DNA of 64,000 nucleotides. Source: Tenuibacillus multivorans. Its GTDB lineage: Bacteria; Bacillota; Bacilli; Bacillales; Alkalibacillaceae. Within the stretch, counting starts at the first letter, position 1; every line of letters begins with the position of its first letter. The notes beneath the pieces were generated by a model that was not told the DNA's origin, did not search any database, and was given only the letters and a program-made list of their open reading frames with translations. This document shows, piece by piece, positions 17,407 through 25,801 of the stretch. A program made the position numbers and the translations under genes. The stretch is from NCBI RefSeq assembly GCF_900103915.1, contig NZ_FNIG01000002.1:18608-82607 (forward strand), written 5' to 3'.

Positions 17407-18132
17407 TTAAAGCTGGCCACCGTTCACCCTAAACACTTGTCCGTGAACGTATTGATTATCATGAGAACAAAGAAATCGGACTGAATTTGCTACGTCCTTA
17501 GCTGTTCCAATACGTTTAAGCGGAATAGATTCTACGAATGCATCCCGATCTTCAGGCTCAAGCACATCATTCATGTGTGTATCAATTAAGCCAGGACTAA
17601 CCGCATTTACAAGTACACCTGATGAACCAATTTCTTTGGCTAAAGCTTTCATAAACGAGAGTTGGGCTCCTTTCATCGTAGAATAAACCACTTCATGGCT
17701 TGCACCAACCTCTCCCCAAATCGACGATATAATAACGATTTTGCCGTTTCTTTGTTGAATCATTTCTGGTAAAAATGCCTTTGATATTAGCATGGTCGAT
17801 TTGACATGAGTATGATATAGTTCATCCATTTTATACGGATCTGTATCCTGTAGTAATTGATAATAGGCTTGACCTTGAGCAAAGATGATAATGTCGATAT
17901 TAAATGGAATCGAATCAATCAAATTCTGAATACCTTTTTCATGTGACAGATCCGCTTGCGCTGTCATTAACACTTGATCTGAAGCTAATACATTTACAAG
18001 ATTGTGTATTGTGTTTTCATTTTTAAAATAATGTAAAACAAAATGATAAGGTGAATTCGCTAATTCGCAAACGACTTCGGAGCCTATTTCCCCACTTGCA
18101 CCTATAACTAACACGGTTTCTCTTCGTTCCAA
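17407..18132 (-). CDS. ymfI: SDR-family oxidoreductase YmfI (EF-P 5-aminopentanone reductase type)
   Basis: This 241-residue short-chain dehydrogenase has the Rossmann motif GASGEIGSEV (TGxxxGxG type), the catalytic Ser and Tyr-x3-Lys region (IISSIWGEVGASHEVVYSTMKGA) and the C-terminal VNGG. In B. subtilis YmfI reduces 5-aminopentanone to 5-aminopentanol on Lys32 of elongation factor P, and was linked earlier to swarming motility. The start is TTG, with GAGG 11 bases upstream inside ymfH; the gap to ymfH is only 3 bases, so translation is probably coupled. The clustering with two M16 proteins is typical for the family. Confidence 0.88.
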   Translation of the reverse strand: MERRETVLVIGASGEIGSEVVCELANSPYHFVLHYFKNENTIHNLVNVLASDQVLMTAQADLSHEKGIQNLIDSIPFNIDIIIFAQGQAYYQLLQDTDPYKMDELYHTHVKSTMLISKAFLPEMIQQRNGKIVIISSIWGEVGASHEVVYSTMKGAQLSFMKALAKEIGSSGVLVNAVSPGLIDTHMNDVLEPEDRDAFVESIPLKRIGTAKDVANSVRFLCSHDNQYVHGQVFRVNGGQL

Positions 18133-18135
18133 ATC

Positions 18136-19425
18136 TTACTCATCCTCTGGTAAGATCATAAACATGGTCATTCGATCTTCATCGATCCATTCATCTACAA
18201 TCTGACTAACTTCATCAAGGGTTATCCGTTCAAGCACGTCAAATACATCACGGTAATCAATCCCTAAATGATGAAAGTGAATAAACGTATTAGCCGTTCC
18301 TTCTAATTCGTTAAACTCTCGAATGAGTTCACCATATTTTTTATTCCTTGCACGTTCAAAGTCATCCTGATCGATGTTCCCAGTTTTAATTGACATAAAC
18401 ATTTCTTTTACCCGTTCGCCAAATTGTTCAGGTTTCGTCGTACTTCCACCTATAGCGGTAAATCCAAATGACTCCTCTAGATATAATTCAATTCGTAGTT
18501 TATCAATAACTAAACCTTGTTGATAAAGCTCTTCATAATAAGATCCACTCTTTGAGAAATAAAGATCTAAAATCATATCACGTACGAGCTCGTTTTTCAG
18601 TATATGATCCTTATCTAATTGGTCTTGCTTTTCTTTAACCGCGACCATACATTTTGGTGTACTGACGGGCATCTTAATTTTTTCAACCGATTTATAGACC
18701 GTATCCTTTTCATCACCATAAAAACGATCTATACCATTTGGTTTTTCAAATGATTTTTGTTGTTGGTTTTCGCGAATTAAATTTGCCATGCTGTCTAAAT
18801 CAAAGTTTCCAACAACAAATATGGACATGTTAGATGGATGATAGAACGTTTCATAGCACGTATAAAGGTCCTCATGTGTAATTTTATAGATAGAGTCAAC
18901 CGTCCCAGCTATATCAATTCGAACTGGATGATTCTCATATAGTGAACCAATTGTTCCAAAAAACAAACGCCAATCCGCTTGATCATCGTACATTTTGATT
19001 TCTTGTTCAATAATACCTTTTTCCTTTTCTACCGTTTGTTCAGTGAAATAAGGATCCTGAACAAAATTAAGTAACGTTTCAACGTTGTCTTCCTCAGAGT
19101 TTGTACTCGAAAAAAGATAAGCTGTTTGTGTAAAAGATGTAAAGGCGTTGGCTGAAGCACCACGCTCTGAAAAATATTGAAATACATCACCATCTTCTTT
19201 TTCAAACATTTTGTGCTCTAAAAAATGAGCAATACCATCCGGAACCGTTACCTTATCGGTTTTCCCAAGAGGCGTGAATGTTTGATCAATCGAACCATAC
19301 TTCGTTGCAAAAATAGTAAATGTTTTCTCGACCTCTTTCTTCGGATATAGAAAAACATCTAAACCATTATCTAATTTTTCGTGATACATCGTTTCATTAA
19401 CGCGAGGGATTTCAATTTTATTCAC
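18136..19425 (-). CDS. ymfH: M16 family metallopeptidase YmfH
   Basis: This processing-peptidase-like M16 protein of about 429 residues has the inverted zinc motif HxxEH in AHFLEHKMFE, and the downstream Glu needed for zinc binding is plausible in the ENVETLLNF...EKGIIEQE region. The GTG of VNKIEIPRVNE is preferred because GGAGG lies eight bases upstream; a GTG three codons earlier sits inside that site. It overlaps the end of ymfF. YmfH is probably the catalytic half of a heterodimer with YmfF. The substrate is unknown to me. Confidence 0.9.
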   Translation of the reverse strand: MNKIEIPRVNETMYHEKLDNGLDVFLYPKKEVEKTFTIFATKYGSIDQTFTPLGKTDKVTVPDGIAHFLEHKMFEKEDGDVFQYFSERGASANAFTSFTQTAYLFSSTNSEEDNVETLLNFVQDPYFTEQTVEKEKGIIEQEIKMYDDQADWRLFFGTIGSLYENHPVRIDIAGTVDSIYKITHEDLYTCYETFYHPSNMSIFVVGNFDLDSMANLIRENQQQKSFEKPNGIDRFYGDEKDTVYKSVEKIKMPVSTPKCMVAVKEKQDQLDKDHILKNELVRDMILDLYFSKSGSYYEELYQQGLVIDKLRIELYLEESFGFTAIGGSTTKPEQFGERVKEMFMSIKTGNIDQDDFERARNKKYGELIREFNELEGTANTFIHFHHLGIDYRDVFDVLERITLDEVSQIVDEWIDEDRMTMFMILPEDE

Positions 19426-20707
19426 TTGCCTCACCTCCGTCTTCAGCAGTTAAGAAATAAACGGTGTCTAATTCAACTCGATTAGCAACACGAACGACGT
19501 CTTCTTTCGTTATGCTTTCAATTTCTTCTAGCATATCTTGCGTATCAACACGATGATCTGCGATGACTTGTTGATAGAAGAATTCAACCATACCACCAGC
19601 ACGATCAATGTTTTCTTTTATTTGGTGTATAATGGCCTTTTTGGTTTGATCGATTTCTTCATCTGTGATGTTACCCGCTTTCATATCTTCATGTTGCTGG
19701 ATGATGATTTCTCTTGCTTGATCATATTTATCAGGCGCAATACCACTAAAAACTAACATTAAACCTTTATTACTTTCAATTCGCGATGCTGCATAATAAG
19801 CTAAGGAATGCTTCTCTCGCACATTTAAAAATAGCTTAGAATGTGGAAAACCACCAAATATCCCGTTAAACAGCTGTAAAGCAGGGTAATCTTGGTCGCT
19901 GTAAGTTATACCTGTTCTATAGCCCATGTGCAATTTCGCTTGTTGGACTTTCTGCTTTTCCGTCACATCCTCAACCTCATTCACTTGCTTCGGTTCTGAA
20001 CGGAAAATCTCTGTTTTTGGCTGGCGATTGAATGTAAAGACATCTTCAATCACCTGTTTAACTTGATCTTGTTCAAAATCACCAACGAAAAAGATATCTA
20101 ATGCATCTTCATTGATCATTTGTTCATATGTTTCATATAAGCTTTGTGCATCAATTTGATCCATGTCTTCTAAGTAGCCATGTGCATGGACGCTGTATTT
20201 TTCATCCTTACACATCTCATCAATTAAACGCATATTGGCATATTGCATTTTTTCATCAACGATTGATTTAATTTTATTGGTCAACGTCTCTTTTTCTTTG
20301 TCTACGACATTCTCATCAAAAGCCCGATTTTCAACATTGGGATTGGCTGCCACATCATACAAAAAGGTTAAGCAGTCTTTAACGAGGTTATGAGCATTAG
20401 GGATAAACTTGTCATTAGGAAAATCAAGCACAAATGTGATGACGTGATTTTCACCTTTTTTACCTGAGTTAATCGAAAATTTTGAGCCATAAAGCGCATC
20501 TAACTTTAAGCGTAATTCCTTCTCTGTTGGATATGTCTTAGTCCCTTTTTGCAAAACAAACGGCAATAGTGCACGCTTTGTTATCGATTCTCGATCTAAT
20601 GGTTTTGCAAATTTTAAAGCGACTAAGTTTGTTTTAAATTTTTTTGTCTCAATTAAATGTAAATGATATTCATCTTGTTTGTATTCACGATTGGTGAGCT
20701 TTTGCAT
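19418..20707 (-). CDS. ymfF: M16 family protein YmfF (apparently non-catalytic partner)
   Basis: The 429-residue protein has the M16 fold pattern, including the C-terminal QLFNGIFGGFPHSKLFLNVREKHSLAYY block. It lacks HxxEH: the corresponding region reads LPFVLQKGTKTYPTEKELRLKLD, with no His pair. In M16 heterodimers one subunit often lost the zinc site, so YmfF probably helps YmfH bind substrate. The ATG has an AAGGAGGT site. It opens a four-gene cluster with its own sigma-A-type promoter, and its end overlaps ymfH. Confidence 0.9.
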   Translation of the reverse strand: MQKLTNREYKQDEYHLHLIETKKFKTNLVALKFAKPLDRESITKRALLPFVLQKGTKTYPTEKELRLKLDALYGSKFSINSGKKGENHVITFVLDFPNDKFIPNAHNLVKDCLTFLYDVAANPNVENRAFDENVVDKEKETLTNKIKSIVDEKMQYANMRLIDEMCKDEKYSVHAHGYLEDMDQIDAQSLYETYEQMINEDALDIFFVGDFEQDQVKQVIEDVFTFNRQPKTEIFRSEPKQVNEVEDVTEKQKVQQAKLHMGYRTGITYSDQDYPALQLFNGIFGGFPHSKLFLNVREKHSLAYYAASRIESNKGLMLVFSGIAPDKYDQAREIIIQQHEDMKAGNITDEEIDQTKKAIIHQIKENIDRAGGMVEFFYQQVIADHRVDTQDMLEEIESITKEDVVRVANRVELDTVYFLTAEDGGEASE

Positions 20708-20732
20708 AATTTACCTCCTTCACCTACTTTAT

Positions 20733-20761
20733 CTTATATTCTACCCTAAATAACCAATCAA
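20733..20761 (-). promoter_or_regulatory. Sigma-A promoter of the ymfFHIJ cluster
   Basis: On the minus strand TTGATT (-35) and TATAAG (-10) are separated by 17 bases, just downstream of the nup operon terminator and 26 bases before the ymfF ATG. Confidence 0.6.
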
Positions 20762-20765
20762 TACG

Positions 20766-20804
20766 AAAAATCCCCCTTTAAGGTTTGTCAAAAACCTAAA
20801 GGGG
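20766..20804 (-). terminator. Rho-independent terminator of the nup operon
   Basis: On the minus strand CCCCTTTAGGTTT pairs with AAACCTTAAAGGGG and is followed by ATTTTT. It is 8 bases past the nupQ stop. Confidence 0.92.
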
Positions 20805-20811
20805 AATTGTA

Positions 20812-21786
20812 TTATCTGGAACCTTTAATAAAAGGTGTACCTAAAGCTTTTGGTGATTCAGCACGACCAACTAAACCAACTAAAGCTAAAATCGTTAATA
20901 CATAAGGTGCGATTTGTAAGTAAACAGAAGGAATATTTTCTAATAACGGAATACCACTACCGATTACACTGAGACTTTGGGCCACACCAAAGAAAATCGC
21001 AGCTCCTAATGCACCTAATGGGTGCCATTTTCCGAATACAACAGCAGCTAAGGCGATAAAGCCTTGTCCACTTATCGTTCCGTGTGAGAAATTTTGAGCA
21101 AAGGTTAATGCGAATACAGAGCCACCGATTCCACCGAAAAATCCAGAAAGCATGACGGCAATGTAGCGCATTTTATTAACATTTATACCGACTGTGTCCG
21201 CCGCAATTGGGTGTTCACCAACGGAACGCAGACGTAAGCCAAACGGTGTTTTAAAAATAACGTACCAAACGACAAAGGCTAGGATAACAGCTAACCAGTT
21301 CGTGTAATATGTTCCTTCAAAAAAGATAGGACCAATAAACGGAATATCACTTAATAACGGAATGTCCGTTGAATTAAGTGGTGCATCAACCATATCGGTT
21401 TGACCTTTTCCATAAATTTGTTTAATTAGAAACAACCCAACTCCTAATGCTAGAAAGTTAATCGCGACACCTGTTACCACTTGATCGGCTCTAAATGTTA
21501 CGGTTGCAATAGCATGTAAGGATGCAAAGAGAGCACTTACAATCGCTGCTACTAATATCGAAATCCAAGGGGTTAGTAATTTACCGGTACTCCCGAAGTT
21601 TTCCATCATGAACGGAGCTAATTCTAAGTTAACGACAATTCCGACAAATGCCCCCATGACCATTAAACCTTCTAGACCGATGTTAATAATACCTGATCGT
21701 TCACTTAGTACACCGCCTAATGCTGTAAAAATAAGAGGGGCAGCAAATAAAAACGCTGACGGTATAATCTCTTGAAGTACACTCAT
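20812..21786 (-). CDS. nupQ: Nucleoside ABC transporter permease NupQ
   Basis: This 324-residue inner-membrane protein of the branched-chain/sugar permease family has about eight to nine hydrophobic segments. It has the EAA-like GGVLSERSGIINIGLEGLMVMGAF block near the N-terminus and FFGGIGGSVFALTF near residue 215. It pairs with NupP as the heterodimeric channel of a BMP-type nucleoside importer (guanosine and other nucleosides in B. subtilis). Its ATG directly abuts the nupP stop, and the operon terminator follows. Confidence 0.9.
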   Translation of the reverse strand: MSVLQEIIPSAFLFAAPLIFTALGGVLSERSGIINIGLEGLMVMGAFVGIVVNLELAPFMMENFGSTGKLLTPWISILVAAIVSALFASLHAIATVTFRADQVVTGVAINFLALGVGLFLIKQIYGKGQTDMVDAPLNSTDIPLLSDIPFIGPIFFEGTYYTNWLAVILAFVVWYVIFKTPFGLRLRSVGEHPIAADTVGINVNKMRYIAVMLSGFFGGIGGSVFALTFAQNFSHGTISGQGFIALAAVVFGKWHPLGALGAAIFFGVAQSLSVIGSGIPLLENIPSVYLQIAPYVLTILALVGLVGRAESPKALGTPFIKGSR

Positions 21787-22878
21787 TTATTTCCCCTCCT
21801 TACTACTTATATTAGAAAGCTTATGCTTTAACTTGTGATACATCGATATAATTTGCTCTCTAAATAGAATAATCATATAACTTGCTGCAACAAAGAAAAT
21901 GATTAGGGCTGTGATAATATCGACTAATTCATGGGGTACACCAGCACTTGTTGGCATATTGAGTGCGCCATTCTTTAACACACCAAATAAACCAGAGGCT
22001 AATATAACGCCAATAGCTGTATTTCCACCTAGTAATGCAATCGCAATACCATCAAATCCAATATTCGTAAACGAGTTCTGTAATGACATATAACCGAAAG
22101 TACCGAGTCCTTCCATTGCGCCTGCTAACCCAGCAAACCCGCCTGAAATCACCATGGACATAATAATGCTACGTTTAACACTCATCCCGGCATATTTAGA
22201 CGCATCACGATTAAAACCAACTGCTTTCAATTCAAAGCCATACTTTGTCTTTTCGATAAAATACCAATAAAATAAGGCTGAAAAGATAGCTAATATTATA
22301 CCAAAGTGTATATTAGAAAATTCCATAAGCTCCGTTAACCAGGCTGATTTCAGTGAAGCTGATTCTGCGATGTAATCAGTGCGTTCACCTTGATCTGTGA
22401 GTACATTACGGATTATCGCATTCGTTGAATAAAGGGCGATATAATTCATCATAATCGTAATAATAACTTCATGAACTTGATATTTTGCTTTTAAATAACC
22501 TGGAACAAACCCCCATAATCCACCGGCAACAGCTGCTGCTAAAATCGCTAATGGTAAATGGATAAAAGCAGGAAGCGAAAATGCAGTACCTACCCAAACA
22601 GCCGCTAACCAGCCTACAAAGACTTGTCCTTCAACTCCAATATTTAATAAACCCGATCGGAAAGCAAAGGCTACGGCTAATCCAGATAATATATACGGCG
22701 TCATTAAACGAATCGTTTCACCAGTAAAATAGGGATTTTCAAACGCTCCATTCCACAAAGCAATATAACCTTGTATCGGATTATAACCAAATAAAAGCAT
22801 GATAATCGCACCGGCTAAAAGACCAAAGCCTATGGCAACCAGAGGTATCCATGTACCTTTTAATTTTTGTAAAATCAT
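21787..22878 (-). CDS. nupP: Nucleoside ABC transporter permease NupP
   Basis: The 363-residue polytopic permease carries the family blocks FRSGLLNIGVEGQVFVGWL (about 73-91) and GGFAGLAGAMEGLG. Its start overlaps the nupO stop as ATGA, a sign of coupled translation. The C-terminus is a basic cytosolic tail. It forms the transmembrane pair with NupQ. Confidence 0.9.
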   Translation of the reverse strand: MILQKLKGTWIPLVAIGFGLLAGAIIMLLFGYNPIQGYIALWNGAFENPYFTGETIRLMTPYILSGLAVAFAFRSGLLNIGVEGQVFVGWLAAVWVGTAFSLPAFIHLPLAILAAAVAGGLWGFVPGYLKAKYQVHEVIITIMMNYIALYSTNAIIRNVLTDQGERTDYIAESASLKSAWLTELMEFSNIHFGIILAIFSALFYWYFIEKTKYGFELKAVGFNRDASKYAGMSVKRSIIMSMVISGGFAGLAGAMEGLGTFGYMSLQNSFTNIGFDGIAIALLGGNTAIGVILASGLFGVLKNGALNMPTSAGVPHELVDIITALIIFFVAASYMIILFREQIISMYHKLKHKLSNISSKEGK

Positions 22879-24404
22879 TGTGGTTCACCAACTTTCTGCC
22901 GCTGACTACCAGCCATCAACAGACCTAATTCTTGATCATCTGTTTCATCTGGTTCCACGTTAGCCACGATTTTACCTTCATAAATAACGGCAATACGATC
23001 ACTTAAATTCATAACTTCATCTAATTCAAAAGAAACAAGTAACACAGCTCGTCCTTTATCACGTTCTTCGATTAACTTTTTATGAATAAATTCAATCGCC
23101 CCAACATCTAATCCACGTGTCGGTTGAGCAGCAATGAGTAAATCAGGAGAACGATCAACCTCACGACCAATAATAGCTTTTTGTTGGTTGCCGCCCGATA
23201 GCGAGCGAGCCATTGTTAATGAATTTGGTGTACGGACGTCGTATTCCTCAATAATTCGTTCAGCGTAATTATAAATTTCATTAAAGTTTAATCGGCCATA
23301 CGTTGTAAAAGGTGGTTGATAATAAGTCTGTAAAACCATGTTTTCACCAATCGAGTAATCAAGTACAAGTCCATATTTATGACGATCCTGTGGTATATGA
23401 GCTACACCATGCTCATAGATTTTCCGTGGTTTCATATTTGTAATAGATTGATTATTTAATAGAATTTCACCGTCTTCTGATGGCCTTAGACCCGTAATGG
23501 CTTCGACTAATTCCGATTGACCATTTCCATCAACACCAGCGATACCAACAATTTCTCCTTGTTTTACTTGAAGGTCAAGTCCTCTAACCATATCAACATC
23601 GCGGTTATCTTTGGCAACAAGGTTCTTAATATCTAATACAACATCTTTTGGAGCTGCTGGTTGCTTTTCAGTTTTAAAGCTTACTTCGCGTCCGACCATC
23701 ATGGAGGCAAGTTCGTTTGTGGATGTTTCATTAACATTAACAGTGCCTATGCCTTCACCACGACGTATAACTGTACAACGATCAGCCACAGCCATAATTT
23801 CATTTAATTTATGTGTAATTAAAATAATTGATTTTCCCTCTTCAACGAGTGATTTCATGATGCTAATGAGTTCATCAATCTCTTGAGGTGTTAAAACAGC
23901 TGTTGGTTCGTCAAGAATTAAAATGTCAGCTTTCCGATATAGCATTTTTAAAATCTCTACGCGTTGTTGCATCCCAACTGAAATATCACGGACTAAAGCT
24001 TTCGGATCAACTTTAAGGCCATATTGATCAGAAATTCTTTGGACTTCTTTTTCTGCCTCGGCAATATCAACTTTCAAACCTTTTTTTGGTTCAGATCCTA
24101 ATACTATATTTTCTGTGACGGTAAACGTATCCACTAACATAAAATGTTGGTGAACCATACCAATTCCTAAGTCATTTGCTATATTTGGGCTTGTTATATT
24201 TACATCCTGACCTTGGACACGGATTTGCCCGCGTTCAGGCTGATAGATTCCAAATAGCACATTCATCAAGGTTGATTTTCCGGCACCATTCTCACCTAAT
24301 AACGCGTGAATCTCACCTTTTTTTACCTGTAAATTAATATTGTTATTAGCGACAATACCTGGGAATTCTTTTCTAATATCTAGCATTTCTATAACATAGT
24401 CCAT
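22875..24404 (-). CDS. nupO: Nucleoside ABC transporter ATP-binding protein NupO
   Basis: This 509-residue protein has two ATPase domains in tandem, as in the sugar/nucleoside CUT2-like class. Domain 1 has Walker A GENGAGKST at 37-45, a Q-loop MVHQHFM, signature SVGMQQRVE and Walker B ILILDEPTAVL. Domain 2 has a degenerate Walker A (GVDGNGQSE, lacking the GKS lysine), signature SGGNQQKAI and Walker B-like LLIAAQPTRGLD, in which the catalytic Glu is replaced by Gln. Only the first site is likely to hydrolyse ATP, which is usual in this family. Start ATG with GGGGTGAG. Confidence 0.92.
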   Translation of the reverse strand: MDYVIEMLDIRKEFPGIVANNNINLQVKKGEIHALLGENGAGKSTLMNVLFGIYQPERGQIRVQGQDVNITSPNIANDLGIGMVHQHFMLVDTFTVTENIVLGSEPKKGLKVDIAEAEKEVQRISDQYGLKVDPKALVRDISVGMQQRVEILKMLYRKADILILDEPTAVLTPQEIDELISIMKSLVEEGKSIILITHKLNEIMAVADRCTVIRRGEGIGTVNVNETSTNELASMMVGREVSFKTEKQPAAPKDVVLDIKNLVAKDNRDVDMVRGLDLQVKQGEIVGIAGVDGNGQSELVEAITGLRPSEDGEILLNNQSITNMKPRKIYEHGVAHIPQDRHKYGLVLDYSIGENMVLQTYYQPPFTTYGRLNFNEIYNYAERIIEEYDVRTPNSLTMARSLSGGNQQKAIIGREVDRSPDLLIAAQPTRGLDVGAIEFIHKKLIEERDKGRAVLLVSFELDEVMNLSDRIAVIYEGKIVANVEPDETDDQELGLLMAGSQRQKVGEPQ

Positions 24405-24486
24405 ATTCTCACCCCTTACTCATCTAATTGAAAATTACTCAAATGAAACGTATATTTATATCAAATTATGTAACCGTTTTTAATAA

Positions 24487-24521
24487 CAAAAAATATAGAA
24501 AAGGCTAGATAGACTAGCCTT
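24487..24521 (-). terminator. Stem-loop between nupN and nupO (partial terminator)
   Basis: On the minus strand AGGCTAG pairs with CTAGCCT and is followed by a T-rich but interrupted run (TTTTCTATATTTTTTG). It sits in the 154-base gap after the binding-protein gene. It could lower permease expression relative to the lipoprotein or protect the nupN mRNA end. Confidence 0.65.
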
Positions 24522-24558
24522 TTCTTTCAGACAAATATGAAATCTACCTGTCTATCTC

Positions 24559-25674
24559 TTATAAATTGTTTAGAAATTCTTCTAGTTCATCGTGTGTTGA
24601 TGGAATATCTAATTCCCCATCGATAATTTTTTGTTCCCATTCACTAACGGCTGTTGCGATTTCTTCAGTGTAAGCTTCTTCATTAGTATCAGCAACGCTT
24701 ACACCTTCATCTGATAAACCATATTCAATGTTTTCGCCGCCTGGAAAGTCTCCCTCCATCATACGTTCTGCAACGTCTTGTACCGCAATGTCAACTCGTT
24801 TAACCATTGACGTAAACGTCACATTATAATCTGTACCGTCTACTGTAACAGTGCCTTCATCATATTGGTCACGGTCAACTCCGATTACCCAAACATATGA
24901 TTCAGGATCGTTTGTTTTAATATCTTTTGCTTCACTGAAGACACCATTTCCAGCGCCACCAGCAGCATGATAAATAATATCTACACCACTGTTGTACATA
25001 CTATTAGCGATTTGACGACCTTTACCGGCATCGTCAAAGCTTTCCGCATAACGCACGTCTACCTCAATTGATGGATCAATAGATTTAACACCTGCTTCAA
25101 AACCAACTTCAAATTTGTTAATGAGTGGGCTATCAACACCACCAACAAATCCTACTTGATTAGATTCAGTTTTAAGTGCAGCCGCTACACCAACTAAGAA
25201 TGAACCTTGATGTTCTTTAAACGTGATACTCGTAAGATTATCCATTTCCGATGCTACTTCGTCTACTAAAGCATAGTTCGTATCAGGGTTTTGCCCAGCT
25301 ACTTTTTCGATTGCCTCAGTTAACTTATAACCAATACCATATACAAGTTCATAGTCTTGACCTGTTAAACGGTTAAGGTTTGGTTCATAGTCAGCGTCTT
25401 GAGTAGATTGAGCGTAGTCATAATGCTCATCCTCTTCTAAGCAATACTCCTCACCATAAGCTTGTAATCCTTCCCAAGCTGATTGGTTAAAGGATTTATC
25501 ATCTACACCACCAACGTCAGTAACCATTGCAACGTTAATCGCATCGTCTGATGGTTCACAGTTTTTCTCTTCACCACTGTCTCCATCTGCGTTTCCTTCA
25601 TCTGAAGTTCCACATGCAGCTAGAATCAACGTAAATGATAGGAATAAAGTTACTAGAAAATTACGCTTTTTCAC
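24559..25674 (-). CDS. nupN: BMP-family nucleoside-binding lipoprotein NupN
   Basis: The 371-residue extracytoplasmic binding protein has a lipoprotein signal: a basic start MKKR, a hydrophobic core and the lipobox LAAC with Cys21. The mature part opens with an acidic Asp/Glu/Gly spacer and continues with the BMP/Med pattern (NVAMVTDVGGVDDKSFNQSA, GVDRDQY). It captures nucleosides for NupOPQ. The start codon is GTG with AAGGGGG eight bases upstream. It overlaps the TGA of a 19-codon upstream ORF (GTGA), so translation may be coupled. B. subtilis nupN is CodY-regulated; an AATTTTTAAAATT sequence near 25790 may be a weak CodY-like site. Confidence 0.92.
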   Translation of the reverse strand: MKKRNFLVTLFLSFTLILAACGTSDEGNADGDSGEEKNCEPSDDAINVAMVTDVGGVDDKSFNQSAWEGLQAYGEEYCLEEDEHYDYAQSTQDADYEPNLNRLTGQDYELVYGIGYKLTEAIEKVAGQNPDTNYALVDEVASEMDNLTSITFKEHQGSFLVGVAAALKTESNQVGFVGGVDSPLINKFEVGFEAGVKSIDPSIEVDVRYAESFDDAGKGRQIANSMYNSGVDIIYHAAGGAGNGVFSEAKDIKTNDPESYVWVIGVDRDQYDEGTVTVDGTDYNVTFTSMVKRVDIAVQDVAERMMEGDFPGGENIEYGLSDEGVSVADTNEEAYTEEIATAVSEWEQKIIDGELDIPSTHDELEEFLNNL

Positions 25675-25730
25675 CTAAGATTCCCCCTTGATATAAAAAA
25701 TTGAGAAGGCATTTCTATGTACTTCGACAT
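25671..25730 (-). CDS. Possible 19-codon leader ORF upstream of nupN
   Basis: An ATG with a strong AGGAGG site 10 bases away opens a 19-codon frame (MSKYIEMPSQFFISRGNLR). It ends in a TGA that overlaps the GTG start of nupN by three bases. The ribosome binding site of nupN is inside this frame. Whether the peptide is made is unknown; the arrangement is that of a leader peptide or a translational coupler. No similarity is recognised. Confidence 0.4.
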   Translation of the reverse strand: MSKYIEMPSQFFISRGNLR

Positions 25731-25801
25731 GAATCTTCTACCTCCTCAAATACTATATCATGGATAACCCACAAATGGAAATATTAAATTAATTTTTAAA
25801 A

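Noticed and set aside
25675-25801. Purine riboswitch upstream of the nucleoside transporter
   Set aside because: The 127-base region lacks the paired loops and the three-way junction of the purine aptamer.
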